Shown here piece by piece: positions 9,222-16,662 of a stretch of DNA of 39,265 nt. The DNA comes from a virus. Below the pieces are notes generated by a model. That model made no database searches, had not been told where the DNA came from, and was given only the letters and a program-made list of their open reading frames with translations. The DNA lies in the IMG/VR virus record IMGVR_UViG_3300047564_006732, positions 1-39,265 of that record; one strand, written 5' to 3'. Each line of letters begins with the position of its first letter. Position 1 is the stretch's first letter. Both the position numbers and the translations under genes were made by a program.

Positions 9222-10412
9222 ATGGCAACAGGACCAGGCATTACATGTAATGTAAATCAACTGATTAACCGAGCAGAATGTCTTGGAGACTCGTTGGTTA
9301 AAATAACTCAAAATTTTAATAGTACAGATACTGCTTTATGTGAGTTGACACAAGAAATATCTCGTTTAGCTCAAGAAATACAACTCTTTGGAGGTTCATC
9401 TCCTTCTTTAGTTGGTATCAGAATTTCTTTTGACCCTTCAACTCCAATTCCTACTGAAGATATTAAAAACGCAAACCGCCTTTATGTTCACCCATACAAG
9501 GGCAATATTGTTACTCTGTGGAATCCAAATACAAATAAATGGGACTTATATCAATTACCAGGAGCGTTATCTTTTCCTTTAAATTGTCCAAACGCAGATA
9601 CAAACTATGATATTTATTTGTATAGAGATCAAGGCAGCTTTAATGTTGAGTATGTTCCTTGGGCATCTTCAGCTGCTGGAGGTACAGCTCCAACAAGAAT
9701 CTATCAAGACTCTACAATTGTTAAAGCAGGAGATCCTAGTAAGAGACTTATTGGTTGTTTAAGAACAACGGGAGTGAATCAATCAGAACAATCTTTTGGT
9801 ACAATCAATTTTGGTGGATCCCACCCAAAACAGTTTCTATGGAACGCTCAAAACCTAGTACCTGTTTCTGTACAGAATTTTGATTCTGGTTCTTGGACTT
9901 ATACCTGGAATAATGAACCTGGGTTAGTACTTGCACAAAGACCGGGTTCGACAAATGCTAACGATCTTTTGTTTTATACTGCTAAAGACGCTCAAGGGTT
10001 TGGTATTGGTTTACCGTATCCTTTTTTTGCAGGTTTGAGTTGGAAGCGTACCCATCAAATGAACGATAACAACCCAGATGGAAGAAATAACAGATTTTCG
10101 TTTATTATCGGAGAGCCAACACAAGTTGACCTTCACTATCAAGCTTACCAAAACTGTACAGCTGGAACAGGTCTTAATGACATTGTTGGGTATATAGGTA
10201 TTGGATTGAATAATGAAACAACTCCAACTTATAATGGTTATCAAATGATTGGTGAGTTAAGAGGAGATTCTAAAACTCCGAGGTCTGTTTATCAACAAAC
10301 ATTGCCTCCTGGCTATCACTATTTGCAAACGTTTGATAGAGGCTATTCAAATATTATTTGGGGAGAGTATCACTCTGTAGAAACAGGATTTTTAGGAACA
10401 ATATATAACTAA
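9222..10412 (+). CDS. Fibre-family protein, duplicated pair member B
   Basis: 396 aa, starting 7 nt after its paralogue and without its own TAAATA box, so probably on the same transcript. The architecture is identical: N-terminal module AECLGDSLVKITQNFNSTDT, middle domain with KRLIGCLRTTGVNQSEQSFG, C-terminal domain with NNPDGRNNRFSFIIGEPTQV and GYQMIGELRGDS, ending HSVETGFLGTIYN. Differences from member A are concentrated in loops, for example the segment before the LLFY/LLYY strand and the TAGTGLND loop. That pattern would fit diversification of exposed binding surfaces. Confidence 0.82.
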   Translation: MATGPGITCNVNQLINRAECLGDSLVKITQNFNSTDTALCELTQEISRLAQEIQLFGGSSPSLVGIRISFDPSTPIPTEDIKNANRLYVHPYKGNIVTLWNPNTNKWDLYQLPGALSFPLNCPNADTNYDIYLYRDQGSFNVEYVPWASSAAGGTAPTRIYQDSTIVKAGDPSKRLIGCLRTTGVNQSEQSFGTINFGGSHPKQFLWNAQNLVPVSVQNFDSGSWTYTWNNEPGLVLAQRPGSTNANDLLFYTAKDAQGFGIGLPYPFFAGLSWKRTHQMNDNNPDGRNNRFSFIIGEPTQVDLHYQAYQNCTAGTGLNDIVGYIGIGLNNETTPTYNGYQMIGELRGDSKTPRSVYQQTLPPGYHYLQTFDRGYSNIIWGEYHSVETGFLGTIYN

Positions 10413-10422
10413 CAAAATTTGA

Positions 10423-10429
10423 TAAGTAA
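10423..10429 (+). promoter_or_regulatory. Late-type box variant TAAGTAA
   Basis: TAAGTAA 5 nt before the ATG at 10435, same spacing as the TAAATAA boxes. Confidence 0.42.
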
Positions 10430-10434
10430 AACAA

Positions 10435-10881
10435 ATGGCTACTTTAACACCAATTTTAACAGCAACTCCAAACGCTCCAACAACTTATAATACAGGAATT
10501 GCTGAAACATTTTCATGGATTCCAGTTGCAAATGATGGCGGAAGACCAATCTATGCCCGCGCAACATATCTTACAAACGCCTCTGATATGTCTGTTTCCT
10601 TGTCAGCAAACAGTCTTAATATTAATCTAGAAGACGTTGAAGCTCTTCTAAAGGCTCAGCTTGGTCGAAACGGTTTTGTTTTCATTAAAGGTGGAGAAAC
10701 AGCTACAGGTAATTTTACAACTGTGCAAGTCGTTTCAGCTGCTAAAATCTCAAGCATTGCAGCAACTAATTCGACAGTTGGAACATTATCTGCATTCGAG
10801 TTGCCAGTTAACTTTACGTTCAACGGACCAATTACAAGCCTTACATTAAGTTACGGAGCAGCTTTAGTTTATAAGCTCTAA
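10435..10881 (+). CDS. Small beta-rich structural protein, paralogous at its N-terminus to the next gene
   Basis: 148 aa. Residues 1-60 align with the start of the following 565-aa protein: LTPILTATPNAPTTYNTGIA then TFSWIPVANDGG then PIYARATYLTNASDM, against LTPIITTTGGTNPTYNVGMA, TFSWIPIEND and PLYARASYITNFSDL. The remaining 90 residues are Ser, Thr and Ala-rich and beta-like, with no recognised motif. It appears to be a short member of a two-gene family sharing an N-terminal attachment domain. Function unknown; a virion component is likely from context. Confidence 0.75.
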   Translation: MATLTPILTATPNAPTTYNTGIAETFSWIPVANDGGRPIYARATYLTNASDMSVSLSANSLNINLEDVEALLKAQLGRNGFVFIKGGETATGNFTTVQVVSAAKISSIAATNSTVGTLSAFELPVNFTFNGPITSLTLSYGAALVYKL

Positions 10882-10892
10882 GCATCAGTTTA

Positions 10893-10914
10893 AAGGTTTT
10901 CTTTACAAAACCTT
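10893..10914. other. Intergenic hairpin
   Basis: 8-bp perfect inverted repeat AAGGTTTT / AAAACCTT with a 6-nt loop, between the two paralogous genes and just upstream of TATAAGTA. No T run follows. It may be a weak terminator or processing hairpin for the upstream transcript. Confidence 0.4.
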
Positions 10915-10921
10915 ATAAGTA
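10914..10921 (+). promoter_or_regulatory. Late-type box TATAAGTA
   Basis: TATAAGTA differs from the T4 late consensus TATAAATA at one base and lies 8 nt before the ATG at 10930. Confidence 0.45.
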
Positions 10922-10929
10922 TTGTTAGA

Positions 10930-12627
10930 ATGTCATACACTCTAACTCCTATTATTACAACCACAGGAGGGACAAATCCAACCTACAACGTTGGTATGGC
11001 TCAAACGTTTTCGTGGATTCCTATTGAAAATGATATAAGACCTCTGTATGCAAGAGCATCTTATATAACCAATTTCTCTGATCTTCAAATAACCCTTTCA
11101 TCCTCAGAGGTAAATATTGGTTCAGTACATATTTCAGATGAGGATGGGAGAGTGGCAGATGTTGTTGCTGTAGATGGTTATGGAAATGGCCTTCAAGTTC
11201 TTACACAAGACCTAGAATCTACTATTGATGATATAACAATCGGGGATAAACAAGGCCACTTTGCAGATGTTGATCAAGCTCTGTCAGCTTTAAATGTTAA
11301 AATTGTTAATACAGCACCTCTAACAGCTAATATAACAAATACAGTAGCTATTAGTACAACTCAAACTTTACCTATCTCAGGTTCAGTTACTGTCTTAAAT
11401 CCAATTACAGAAGTTACCACAACACCGGAAGCAACTCAGCTTGATGCCTTTGGAAGATTGAGAACATCTTCCCCTATGACTTTATTTGATTCAAGTCATA
11501 GATATAGAGACAATAATCTCTGGTCATCTTTAACAGCAGTTGGTGGAACTTATGCATTCAATCAAAATCAAGGTCTTATAGAAATGACTGTTAATGGTTT
11601 ATCTGGGTCTTCTGTTATTAGAGAGACAACAAAAGTATTTGCGTACCAACCTGGTAAGTCATTATTAGTAATGAATACATTTGTCATGGCACCTTCCGCT
11701 ACAAATTTAAGACAGAGGGTTGGTTACTTTGGACAAGACAATGGAATATATCTACAACTAGATAATGGAGTATTAAGCTTTGTTGAGAGAACATTAGTAA
11801 ATGGTTCTCCTTCTACTGAAACTATAGTGCCTTTATCAGCTTGGAATGGAGACAAATTAAATGGAACCGGACCTTCTGGTTTTACTTTAGATATTACTAA
11901 GGCACAAATATTGTGGACAGATATCGAATGGCTTGGTTTAGGGACAGTAAGAATAGGATTTGTAATCAATGGTAAATTTATTGTCTGTCATTCATTTCAC
12001 CATGCAAATTTAATTGCTTCAACTTATATCACTACAGCCTCTCTACCGCTGAGATATGAGATTACTAATAAGGCAGTAACTGGTAGTCCCAAAACATTAA
12101 AGCAAGTATGTTCAACTGTAATTTCAGAAGGCGGTTACGAGCTTCGCGGGTTGCAACAAGCAGCGACAACACCGGTTCAGACCCCGGTTGATTTAACAAT
12201 TGCAGGAACAGTTTATACTGTTTTATCAATCCGTCTTAAAACAGTACCGAATAGATTAGATGCAATCGTAATCTTAACTGCAATTTCTCTTTTAGGAACT
12301 TCTAACAACGCAACCTATAACTGGCAAGTGCGAGCAAGTGGTACATCTAATGGAGGGACCTGGATTGATGCTGGGGCTGATAGTGCTGTTGAATACAAGA
12401 TTGGGGGAGGCACTTATACAGGAGGAAGAATATTAGCTTCCGGTTTCACATTTGGTTCTAATCAAGGTTCAACCTCAGTCGATATTCTCAAAGAGGCATT
12501 ATTTAAATTCCAATTAGAAAGAGATGCTTTAAATGGAACACCATATGAACTTTCTATTGTTGCTGTTTCTGACCAAGGTGGAGCTGATATTCACGCTTCT
12601 ATGGACTGGGAAGAGGTTAGTAGATAA
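10930..12627 (+). CDS. Conserved phage virion structural protein (DAFGRLR/FDSSHRY family)
   Basis: 565 aa. The N-terminal 60 residues are shared with the previous gene. From about residue 170 it has a domain I recognise from T4-like cyanophages and other aquatic phages: LDAFGRLRTSSPMTLFDSSH, then RETTKVFAYQPGKSLLVMNT, RQRVGYFGQDNGIYLQLDNG, WLGLGTVRIGFVINGKF and FHHANLIASTYI. This domain is annotated as virion structural protein; its exact place in the particle is not established here. The C-terminal 150 residues are another beta-rich domain, ending ASMDWEEVSR. Confidence 0.8.
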   Translation: MSYTLTPIITTTGGTNPTYNVGMAQTFSWIPIENDIRPLYARASYITNFSDLQITLSSSEVNIGSVHISDEDGRVADVVAVDGYGNGLQVLTQDLESTIDDITIGDKQGHFADVDQALSALNVKIVNTAPLTANITNTVAISTTQTLPISGSVTVLNPITEVTTTPEATQLDAFGRLRTSSPMTLFDSSHRYRDNNLWSSLTAVGGTYAFNQNQGLIEMTVNGLSGSSVIRETTKVFAYQPGKSLLVMNTFVMAPSATNLRQRVGYFGQDNGIYLQLDNGVLSFVERTLVNGSPSTETIVPLSAWNGDKLNGTGPSGFTLDITKAQILWTDIEWLGLGTVRIGFVINGKFIVCHSFHHANLIASTYITTASLPLRYEITNKAVTGSPKTLKQVCSTVISEGGYELRGLQQAATTPVQTPVDLTIAGTVYTVLSIRLKTVPNRLDAIVILTAISLLGTSNNATYNWQVRASGTSNGGTWIDAGADSAVEYKIGGGTYTGGRILASGFTFGSNQGSTSVDILKEALFKFQLERDALNGTPYELSIVAVSDQGGADIHASMDWEEVSR

Positions 12628-12631
12628 ATAA
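12625..12631 (+). promoter_or_regulatory. T4-late-type box TAAATAA
   Basis: TAAATAA overlaps the stop of the 565-aa gene and lies 6 nt before the ATG at 12638. Confidence 0.52.
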
Positions 12632-12637
12632 CTTATT

Positions 12638-12829
12638 ATGGCAAAATACAACACAAAACGCACCTATAATAAAGGAGCTAAAAAGAAAACTGCTGTTGCT
12701 ACTAAAAAAGCAAAAAAGGTTTCTCAAACTGCTCCAGTAGTTACAGAATGTAAAGCATGTCCTTCAGCTGAATGTAAATCATGTTCAGTTTGGGATAAGA
12801 TTAAACAATTCTTTGCTAATCTGTTTTAA
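12638..12829 (+). CDS. Small Lys-rich protein with a four-Cys motif and amphipathic C-terminus
   Basis: 63 aa, unrecognised. The first 35 residues are very basic (many Lys, few acidic). Then come CKACPSAECKSCS, with four Cys in a C-x2-C-x4-C-x2-C pattern, and a short amphipathic helix WDKIKQFFANLF. The Cys spacing could bind a metal or form disulfides, but the motif is too short to assign a family. It has its own late-type box, a stop overlap-free start and a terminator 20 nt after its stop, so it looks like a real late gene. A DNA- or membrane-interacting role is possible but only guessed. Confidence 0.65.
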   Translation: MAKYNTKRTYNKGAKKKTAVATKKAKKVSQTAPVVTECKACPSAECKSCSVWDKIKQFFANLF

Positions 12830-12846
12830 TAGTTGCAAAAAAAATA

Positions 12847-12879
12847 AAAAAGAGGAGGGCTTTTGACCCTCCTCTTTTT
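12847..12879. terminator. Bidirectional intrinsic terminator
   Basis: 13-bp stem (AAAAAGAGGAGGG 12847-12859 with CCCTCCTCTTTTT 12867-12879) and 7-nt loop. A-rich on the left and T-rich on the right, so it terminates in both directions. It sits between the converging plus-strand array (ending 12829) and minus-strand block (ending 12933). Confidence 0.88.
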
Positions 12880-12889
12880 GTTTTAAGAT

Positions 12890-12942
12890 ATACCCTCCAA
12901 AGTTGGTAGCCTCAGAGGGTATTGGGTTCGACTCAACTATAC
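12890..12942. other. Inverted repeat with tRNA-like D- and T-loop strings
   Basis: ATACCCTC (12890-12897) pairs with GAGGGTAT (12915-12922) around a 17-nt loop containing AAGTTGGTAG, which resembles a tRNA D-loop. It is followed by TTGGGTTCGACTCAA, which forms a 5-bp stem with the T-arm-like loop TTCGA. There is no anticodon arm and no matching acceptor stem, so this is not a functional tRNA. It could be a degraded tRNA or attachment-site remnant, or chance. The minus-strand Nudix stop lies inside it. Confidence 0.25.
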
Positions 12943-13337
12943 GTTTTTTGTAAAATTGGAATAAGGTTTGCAACGCCGTTAGAAAAATTGTATTGATCTA
13001 GCTTCTTAACTTTAACCCACTCATAGCCAATGTGCTCAAAGTTAAGCTTTGGAACAAACTCGTCTTTAACTTGCATTATAAAAGAATATACATCAACGTC
13101 TTCGTCTGCTTTTGTGTGTTTGTAGTAATCTGCAATTTTGCCTTTAGGTAAAAAACCAATTTCCTCGCAAGCTTCTCTTGTTGCTGTTTTAATGGGAGTT
13201 TCTTTAGATTCTCTTTTACCTCCTACAAAACACCATTTTTTGTTTGGTTTTTGTAGAAGTAATACTTTGGAGGAAGGCGTTATAAAGACAAACCCTGCTC
13301 CTTGAAAGTCTGAATCTACATATTCAGAAAAGCGCAT
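12933..13337 (-). CDS. Nudix hydrolase
   Basis: 134 aa from the ATG at 13337; an upstream in-frame TTG at 13361 would overlap the preceding gene's end and is less likely. A complete Nudix box GX5EX7REUXEEXGU is present at residues 40-62: G..RESKE, then REACEEIGF. Nudix enzymes cleave nucleoside diphosphates linked to another moiety (dNTPs, ADP-ribose, NAD, capped RNA) using a metal held by the REXXEE glutamates; the substrate here cannot be told. It lies 8 nt downstream of the ribonucleotide reductase gene on the same strand, which fits nucleotide-pool management, and ends just before the shared terminator. Stop is TGA. Confidence 0.87.
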   Translation of the reverse strand: MRFSEYVDSDFQGAGFVFITPSSKVLLLQKPNKKWCFVGGKRESKETPIKTATREACEEIGFLPKGKIADYYKHTKADEDVDVYSFIMQVKDEFVPKLNFEHIGYEWVKVKKLDQYNFSNGVANLIPILQKTYS

Positions 13338-13345
13338 TGGACTAC

Positions 13346-15337
13346 TTATTTGATAGGGCAAGCACCGCCTTCACATTCAAGTCCTTCAAGAACTCCATCT
13401 TCCATTTTAAAGGCGCTGAGGGTCGTTAAAGGTTTAATTTTTTTAGCAAGTTTGTTGTATTGCTCTTCAGAGATTTCTTCATACGGAGCTTGTTGAAAGC
13501 CATGCTGAGTGCGAAGCAAGAATGAAACGGATTTAATCCCTTTCTCATAGTTGTCTTTCAACCATGCTTTGAGTGTATCAAGTTCTTCTGGTGAATAGTA
13601 TGCTGTAACTGAAACTGCGTTATCTGACCAGTAAGTCTGGAGTTTCTTAACCATTTCAAGTTGCTGAACAACATCCATGTTTTGTGCCAAGATTGTACCT
13701 TCTGGGGAAGCACAAGGAAATTCAACTACAACAGTGTTATGATCTTCCTTGCCATCAAAGCCGCGAACGTATTCAACATGATAGCCCATATCTCTACAAA
13801 TGCTAACTAGTTCACTTGAAGAAGACATTCTAACTCTGCGAATATAATATTGTGAGTAGGCTGGATGGACGCCTGGTGTTGCTCCTCCAAGCAAACTTAG
13901 CGTTCCACTAGGTTTAACTGTAGTAAGCTTGATGCTCTGAGGATAACTTTTTTGTTTTGACCACTCTTTATCAAATTTGCGAAGAGCCTTATAGCAATCA
14001 TCGAGCCACTCAATTTTATCTAGAGACTGACAAACGCCTGTGACTCCCAAACCAAGACGCATGTTCTTTCTTACAATCTTGTTTGTTTCATCGTGGATGA
14101 ACGGCATAGCTGCAATTGCCTTTTGTGTCTTGTAAAGCAAGATTGCACAACGAGTTAACTCCTCTTTTGAAGTAATGTTGTTCAAGTAGAGCTCTGAAAG
14201 GTTGCAGCACTCATAAGGAGACAAAGAAATCTCTCCACATGGGTTTGTTCCTTGAACGGAATCTTCATCTGTTGGGTAAAGCTTTGAACCTTTCATTGGA
14301 CCATCAGCTAAACGACCAAACTTTTGAGAGAGTGGCAGGTTGAAGAAACCGTATGGCTCTCCCTTTGCAAAACCTGTCTTAGAATCTAGCTCGTAGCCGT
14401 TTGACCAAATATCATTACTAATATGCTCAAAGTCGTCAGCATAGATTGTATTGTTTGACATAGCTCTCCAGTTTGGAATTGAACCAGAAGACCAGTTCTT
14501 GGCTTTAACGTAAAGATAATCGTCTGGATCTCCAAGAGCAATCTCAGCACTACGTCTTACATTACCAGCGACTACAATAGAGCCAATAATGTTGCAAACG
14601 TCTAGAACATCGATAGAGCGAAGCTTCTTGCCTTCTCTTTGCTGAAAGATTTGCACAATCTTTTCAATGCCTTCAATAAGGATACCTGGACCAGAAGAGG
14701 TTCCACCGAAACCTTTAATTGGTTCACCGTGACCTCTAATAATAATAGTTGAGTATGTAAAGGACTTACCTTTTACATAAAAGGCTTCGAGAACTTTATC
14801 TAGCAAAGCTACCCAACCTTGTCTTGAGTCCGGTACAATAAAATCTGCATCTTTTGTTGGTTGATGTGTAACTGAAACTCCTTTTTTAATTTTAGGTAAT
14901 TCGTGAATATCTTCTCTACGAATGGAGAAACCAACTCCACCTCCAAGCATCAAGTTCTCAAACAAAAAGAGAAATGCTTTTGGATCGTTCATAGAAGCAT
15001 ACCAACAGTTCAATAAACTGTTTGCTCCATATTTGTTAACGGTGTCGGTTCCAAGCTGCCAAAGCATTCTTCCAGCGTAGTTGCACTTGAGATTAAAAAT
15101 AAGATCAAACAGCTCCTCCATTTCTTCTTTTGTGTAGTCTGCTCCAATGGATTGAGCTCCTTCAATACAACGTTTAACTGTTTCCCACCATTCTTCAGTT
15201 GTTCCGTCTGGTTTTGTACGGGCGTATGTTCGTTTGTATACGATGTAACCAAGACCGTTGAAGCCCCATGAAGGAACTAAAGTTTTATACTTCTCCAGAA
15301 ATTCAGGAGCGAATGTTGTAGGGTTAGTTGTTTCCAT
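13346..15337 (-). CDS. nrdJ: Monomeric class II (adenosylcobalamin-dependent) ribonucleotide reductase
   Basis: 663 aa. Reduces ribonucleotides to deoxyribonucleotides, with adenosylcobalamin generating the active-site thiyl radical. Key residues are visible by comparison with the Lactobacillus leichmannii enzyme: NPCGE at 365-369 (radical Cys367, Asn365, Glu369), the reducing Cys pair Cys111 (LLNCWYAS) and Cys378 (ECCNLSEL), GGTSSGPG near 211, and the C-terminal shuttle CEGGACPIK with Cys655 and Cys660 at the same five-residue spacing as in that protein. At 663 aa it is shorter than the 739-aa reference. Single-gene, oxygen-independent enzymes of this type occur in cyanobacteria and many phages. 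It sits in a minus-strand block inside tail genes and supplies dNTPs for phage replication. Confidence 0.95.
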   Translation of the reverse strand: METTNPTTFAPEFLEKYKTLVPSWGFNGLGYIVYKRTYARTKPDGTTEEWWETVKRCIEGAQSIGADYTKEEMEELFDLIFNLKCNYAGRMLWQLGTDTVNKYGANSLLNCWYASMNDPKAFLFLFENLMLGGGVGFSIRREDIHELPKIKKGVSVTHQPTKDADFIVPDSRQGWVALLDKVLEAFYVKGKSFTYSTIIIRGHGEPIKGFGGTSSGPGILIEGIEKIVQIFQQREGKKLRSIDVLDVCNIIGSIVVAGNVRRSAEIALGDPDDYLYVKAKNWSSGSIPNWRAMSNNTIYADDFEHISNDIWSNGYELDSKTGFAKGEPYGFFNLPLSQKFGRLADGPMKGSKLYPTDEDSVQGTNPCGEISLSPYECCNLSELYLNNITSKEELTRCAILLYKTQKAIAAMPFIHDETNKIVRKNMRLGLGVTGVCQSLDKIEWLDDCYKALRKFDKEWSKQKSYPQSIKLTTVKPSGTLSLLGGATPGVHPAYSQYYIRRVRMSSSSELVSICRDMGYHVEYVRGFDGKEDHNTVVVEFPCASPEGTILAQNMDVVQQLEMVKKLQTYWSDNAVSVTAYYSPEELDTLKAWLKDNYEKGIKSVSFLLRTQHGFQQAPYEEISEEQYNKLAKKIKPLTTLSAFKMEDGVLEGLECEGGACPIK

Positions 15338-15343
15338 AAAAGT

Positions 15344-15550
15344 TTAAATCTCTTTCCAAAGCACAAATCCAATACGCTCATCAATATCGTATGATTTGTT
15401 CATTGTTGCTTGGTATAGGTTTGCAGACCATTCAAAAGGTAATCGAGAAGCTACATCACCGATGTAGTATAACACTAAAGCAAAAGTTTTCAAAATATAA
15501 AAACGAGCAAACGTATACATAGTTCGAGTATGCAAATATCTTAACCCCAT
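15344..15550 (-). CDS. Small conserved phage protein
   Basis: 68 aa, 16 nt after the 176-aa gene and 6 nt before nrdJ on the same strand. The segment LYYIGDVASRLPFEWSANLY followed by a Met-containing helix and an ending WKEI resembles a small protein seen in many T4-like aquatic phages (pattern YxIGDxVSR...LYxxxMxxSxDxD...WK), recalled rather than searched. A hydrophobic stretch FARFYILKTFALVLYYIG (residues 14-31) might contact membrane. Met11 is an alternative start. Function unknown. Confidence 0.65.
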   Translation of the reverse strand: MGLRYLHTRTMYTFARFYILKTFALVLYYIGDVASRLPFEWSANLYQATMNKSYDIDERIGFVLWKEI

Positions 15551-15566
15551 TTTCAGAAATCTCTAC

Positions 15567-16097
15567 TTAGAAATTTCCGCCACCTGGCTTTTTATCATTC
15601 CATTTGTTGGAATTTGGGAGAACAACGTTTTTGTTGTTTAAGTTAACGTCTGATTTCAGGTCCGTAGATGGTTCAGCTTTAACTTCTTCTGGACCATGAA
15701 CGCCATTTTTACGTTTAAGACTGTTAGGAACAGGACCACGGTTGATACCGTCATCGATAACTTCAATTGCTGCAATCGGAACAGTCATTGGATTGCGATA
15801 GAGTCCTGGAGCATATTCAATATAAATGTCGAGAAAAACACCATCTGGAGCTTCTGAGCCAGCTTGATAGTTTTGTGTTGTTGTTGGATAGATTGATTTT
15901 ACTGCACCAACTCTTAAATTTAAATCAAATGTTGGCTCCATGCATGCTTTAATAATCTCTTGATACGAAGCAGCACGGTTTTTGACATAATCTAGGCTTA
16001 AGCACTCTTTTCTAAAGCGCACTCTATCTCCAACAATAATGCCGCCTTGTTGAAAGCGCTCTAGTTCTCTTTCGAATAATAGATTGAAGTTACTCAT
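15567..16097 (-). CDS. Conserved hypothetical protein of T4-like aquatic phages
   Basis: 176 aa. Contains GGIIVGDRVRFRKECLSLDY, DLNLRVGAVKSIYPTTTQN, VFLDIYIEYAPGLYRNPMTV and INRGPVPNSLKRKNGV, a series of blocks I recall from a protein widespread in marine T4-like phages and usually annotated hypothetical. The core (about 1-130) is mixed alpha/beta; the last 45 residues are low-complexity and polar, ending KKPGGGNF. First gene of the minus-strand block, with a TAAGTAA box 5 nt before its ATG. Function unknown; its cargo neighbours are metabolic, but its homologues typically lie among structural genes. Confidence 0.75.
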   Translation of the reverse strand: MSNFNLLFERELERFQQGGIIVGDRVRFRKECLSLDYVKNRAASYQEIIKACMEPTFDLNLRVGAVKSIYPTTTQNYQAGSEAPDGVFLDIYIEYAPGLYRNPMTVPIAAIEVIDDGINRGPVPNSLKRKNGVHGPEEVKAEPSTDLKSDVNLNNKNVVLPNSNKWNDKKPGGGNF

Positions 16098-16102
16098 TGA
16101 GT

Positions 16103-16109
16103 TTACTTA
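16103..16109 (-). promoter_or_regulatory. Late-type box variant TAAGTAA for the minus-strand block
   Basis: On the minus strand TAAGTAA lies 5 nt before the ATG at 16097, the same geometry as on the plus strand. It is divergent from the box at 16151. Confidence 0.45.
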
Positions 16110-16128
16110 TCTTATAAAGCCATAAGAT
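16109..16128. other. Hairpin between divergent transcription units
   Basis: 7-bp inverted repeat ATCTTAT / ATAAGAT with a 6-nt loop in the 64-nt divergent intergenic region, next to the minus-strand box. Could be an operator-like palindrome; nothing further supports that. Confidence 0.35.
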
Positions 16129-16150
16129 TCGACTTTAGATGTCTCTTTAA

Positions 16151-16157
16151 TAAGTAA
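16151..16157 (+). promoter_or_regulatory. Late-type box variant TAAGTAA
   Basis: TAAGTAA 4 nt before the GTG start of the gp25-type gene at 16162. An overlapping ATG at 16160 is out of frame. Confidence 0.42.
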
Positions 16158-16161
16158 AAAT

Positions 16162-16662
16162 GTGGCCATCCGCATACCAAGTTTACATGAAATTGCCAAG
16201 CAATATGAGGAAAAAACTCATATTTTTAAGGACTGGCATTTTGACTTTGCAAAATCTAGTGTTTATGATACAACGTTAAACCGAAAAATTGAAGGCAACG
16301 ATGTTCAAGTTGATTATGATGAACAAGCCATTCGTAATTCACTAAGGAATCTTTTTAATACTAAACCAGGTCAGAGATTTTTGTTTCCGAAATATGGACT
16401 TGATTTATATCAGTTTTTATTTGAACCGATTACTAGCGGAAACGCAAGACTTATTGGAGAAAAAATTAAACGCTCTATAGAATTGTATGAACCAAGAATT
16501 CGTTTAGTAACATGCGATATTACGCCTAGGGCAGACGACAATACATATGAGATTGCCGTAATTGTACAGTTGCCTGCTTTCAGAACTACAACAACTATAA
16601 GTAGTACACTGGACGTTAAAAAACAAACGTTTATTTTCTTAGAAACCTCTAGAAACAGATAA
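16162..16662 (+). CDS. 25: Baseplate wedge subunit, gp25/lysozyme-like family
   Basis: 166 aa with GTG start. Contains the characteristic gp25 segment at about residues 52-95: DEQAIRNSLRNLFNTKPGQR, then FLFPKYGLDLYQFLFEPIT, followed by EKIKRSIELYEPRI. In T4 and related contractile systems, gp25 binds the gp6-gp7 wedge core and helps nucleate the sheath. The gene order 25-6 is conserved in T4-like phages of aquatic bacteria. Stop TAA overlaps the ATG of the next gene by one base. Confidence 0.92.
   Translation: MAIRIPSLHEIAKQYEEKTHIFKDWHFDFAKSSVYDTTLNRKIEGNDVQVDYDEQAIRNSLRNLFNTKPGQRFLFPKYGLDLYQFLFEPITSGNARLIGEKIKRSIELYEPRIRLVTCDITPRADDNTYEIAVIVQLPAFRTTTTISSTLDVKKQTFIFLETSRNR

Noticed and set aside
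13338-13361. TTG at 13361 as the Nudix start
   Set aside because: It would overlap the nrdJ stop and add residues outside the Nudix fold; the ATG at 13337 is 8 nt after nrdJ and sufficient.
16160-16162. ATG at 16160 as the start of the gp25-type gene
   Set aside because: It is out of frame with the conserved gp25 sequence; the frame begins at GTG 16162.
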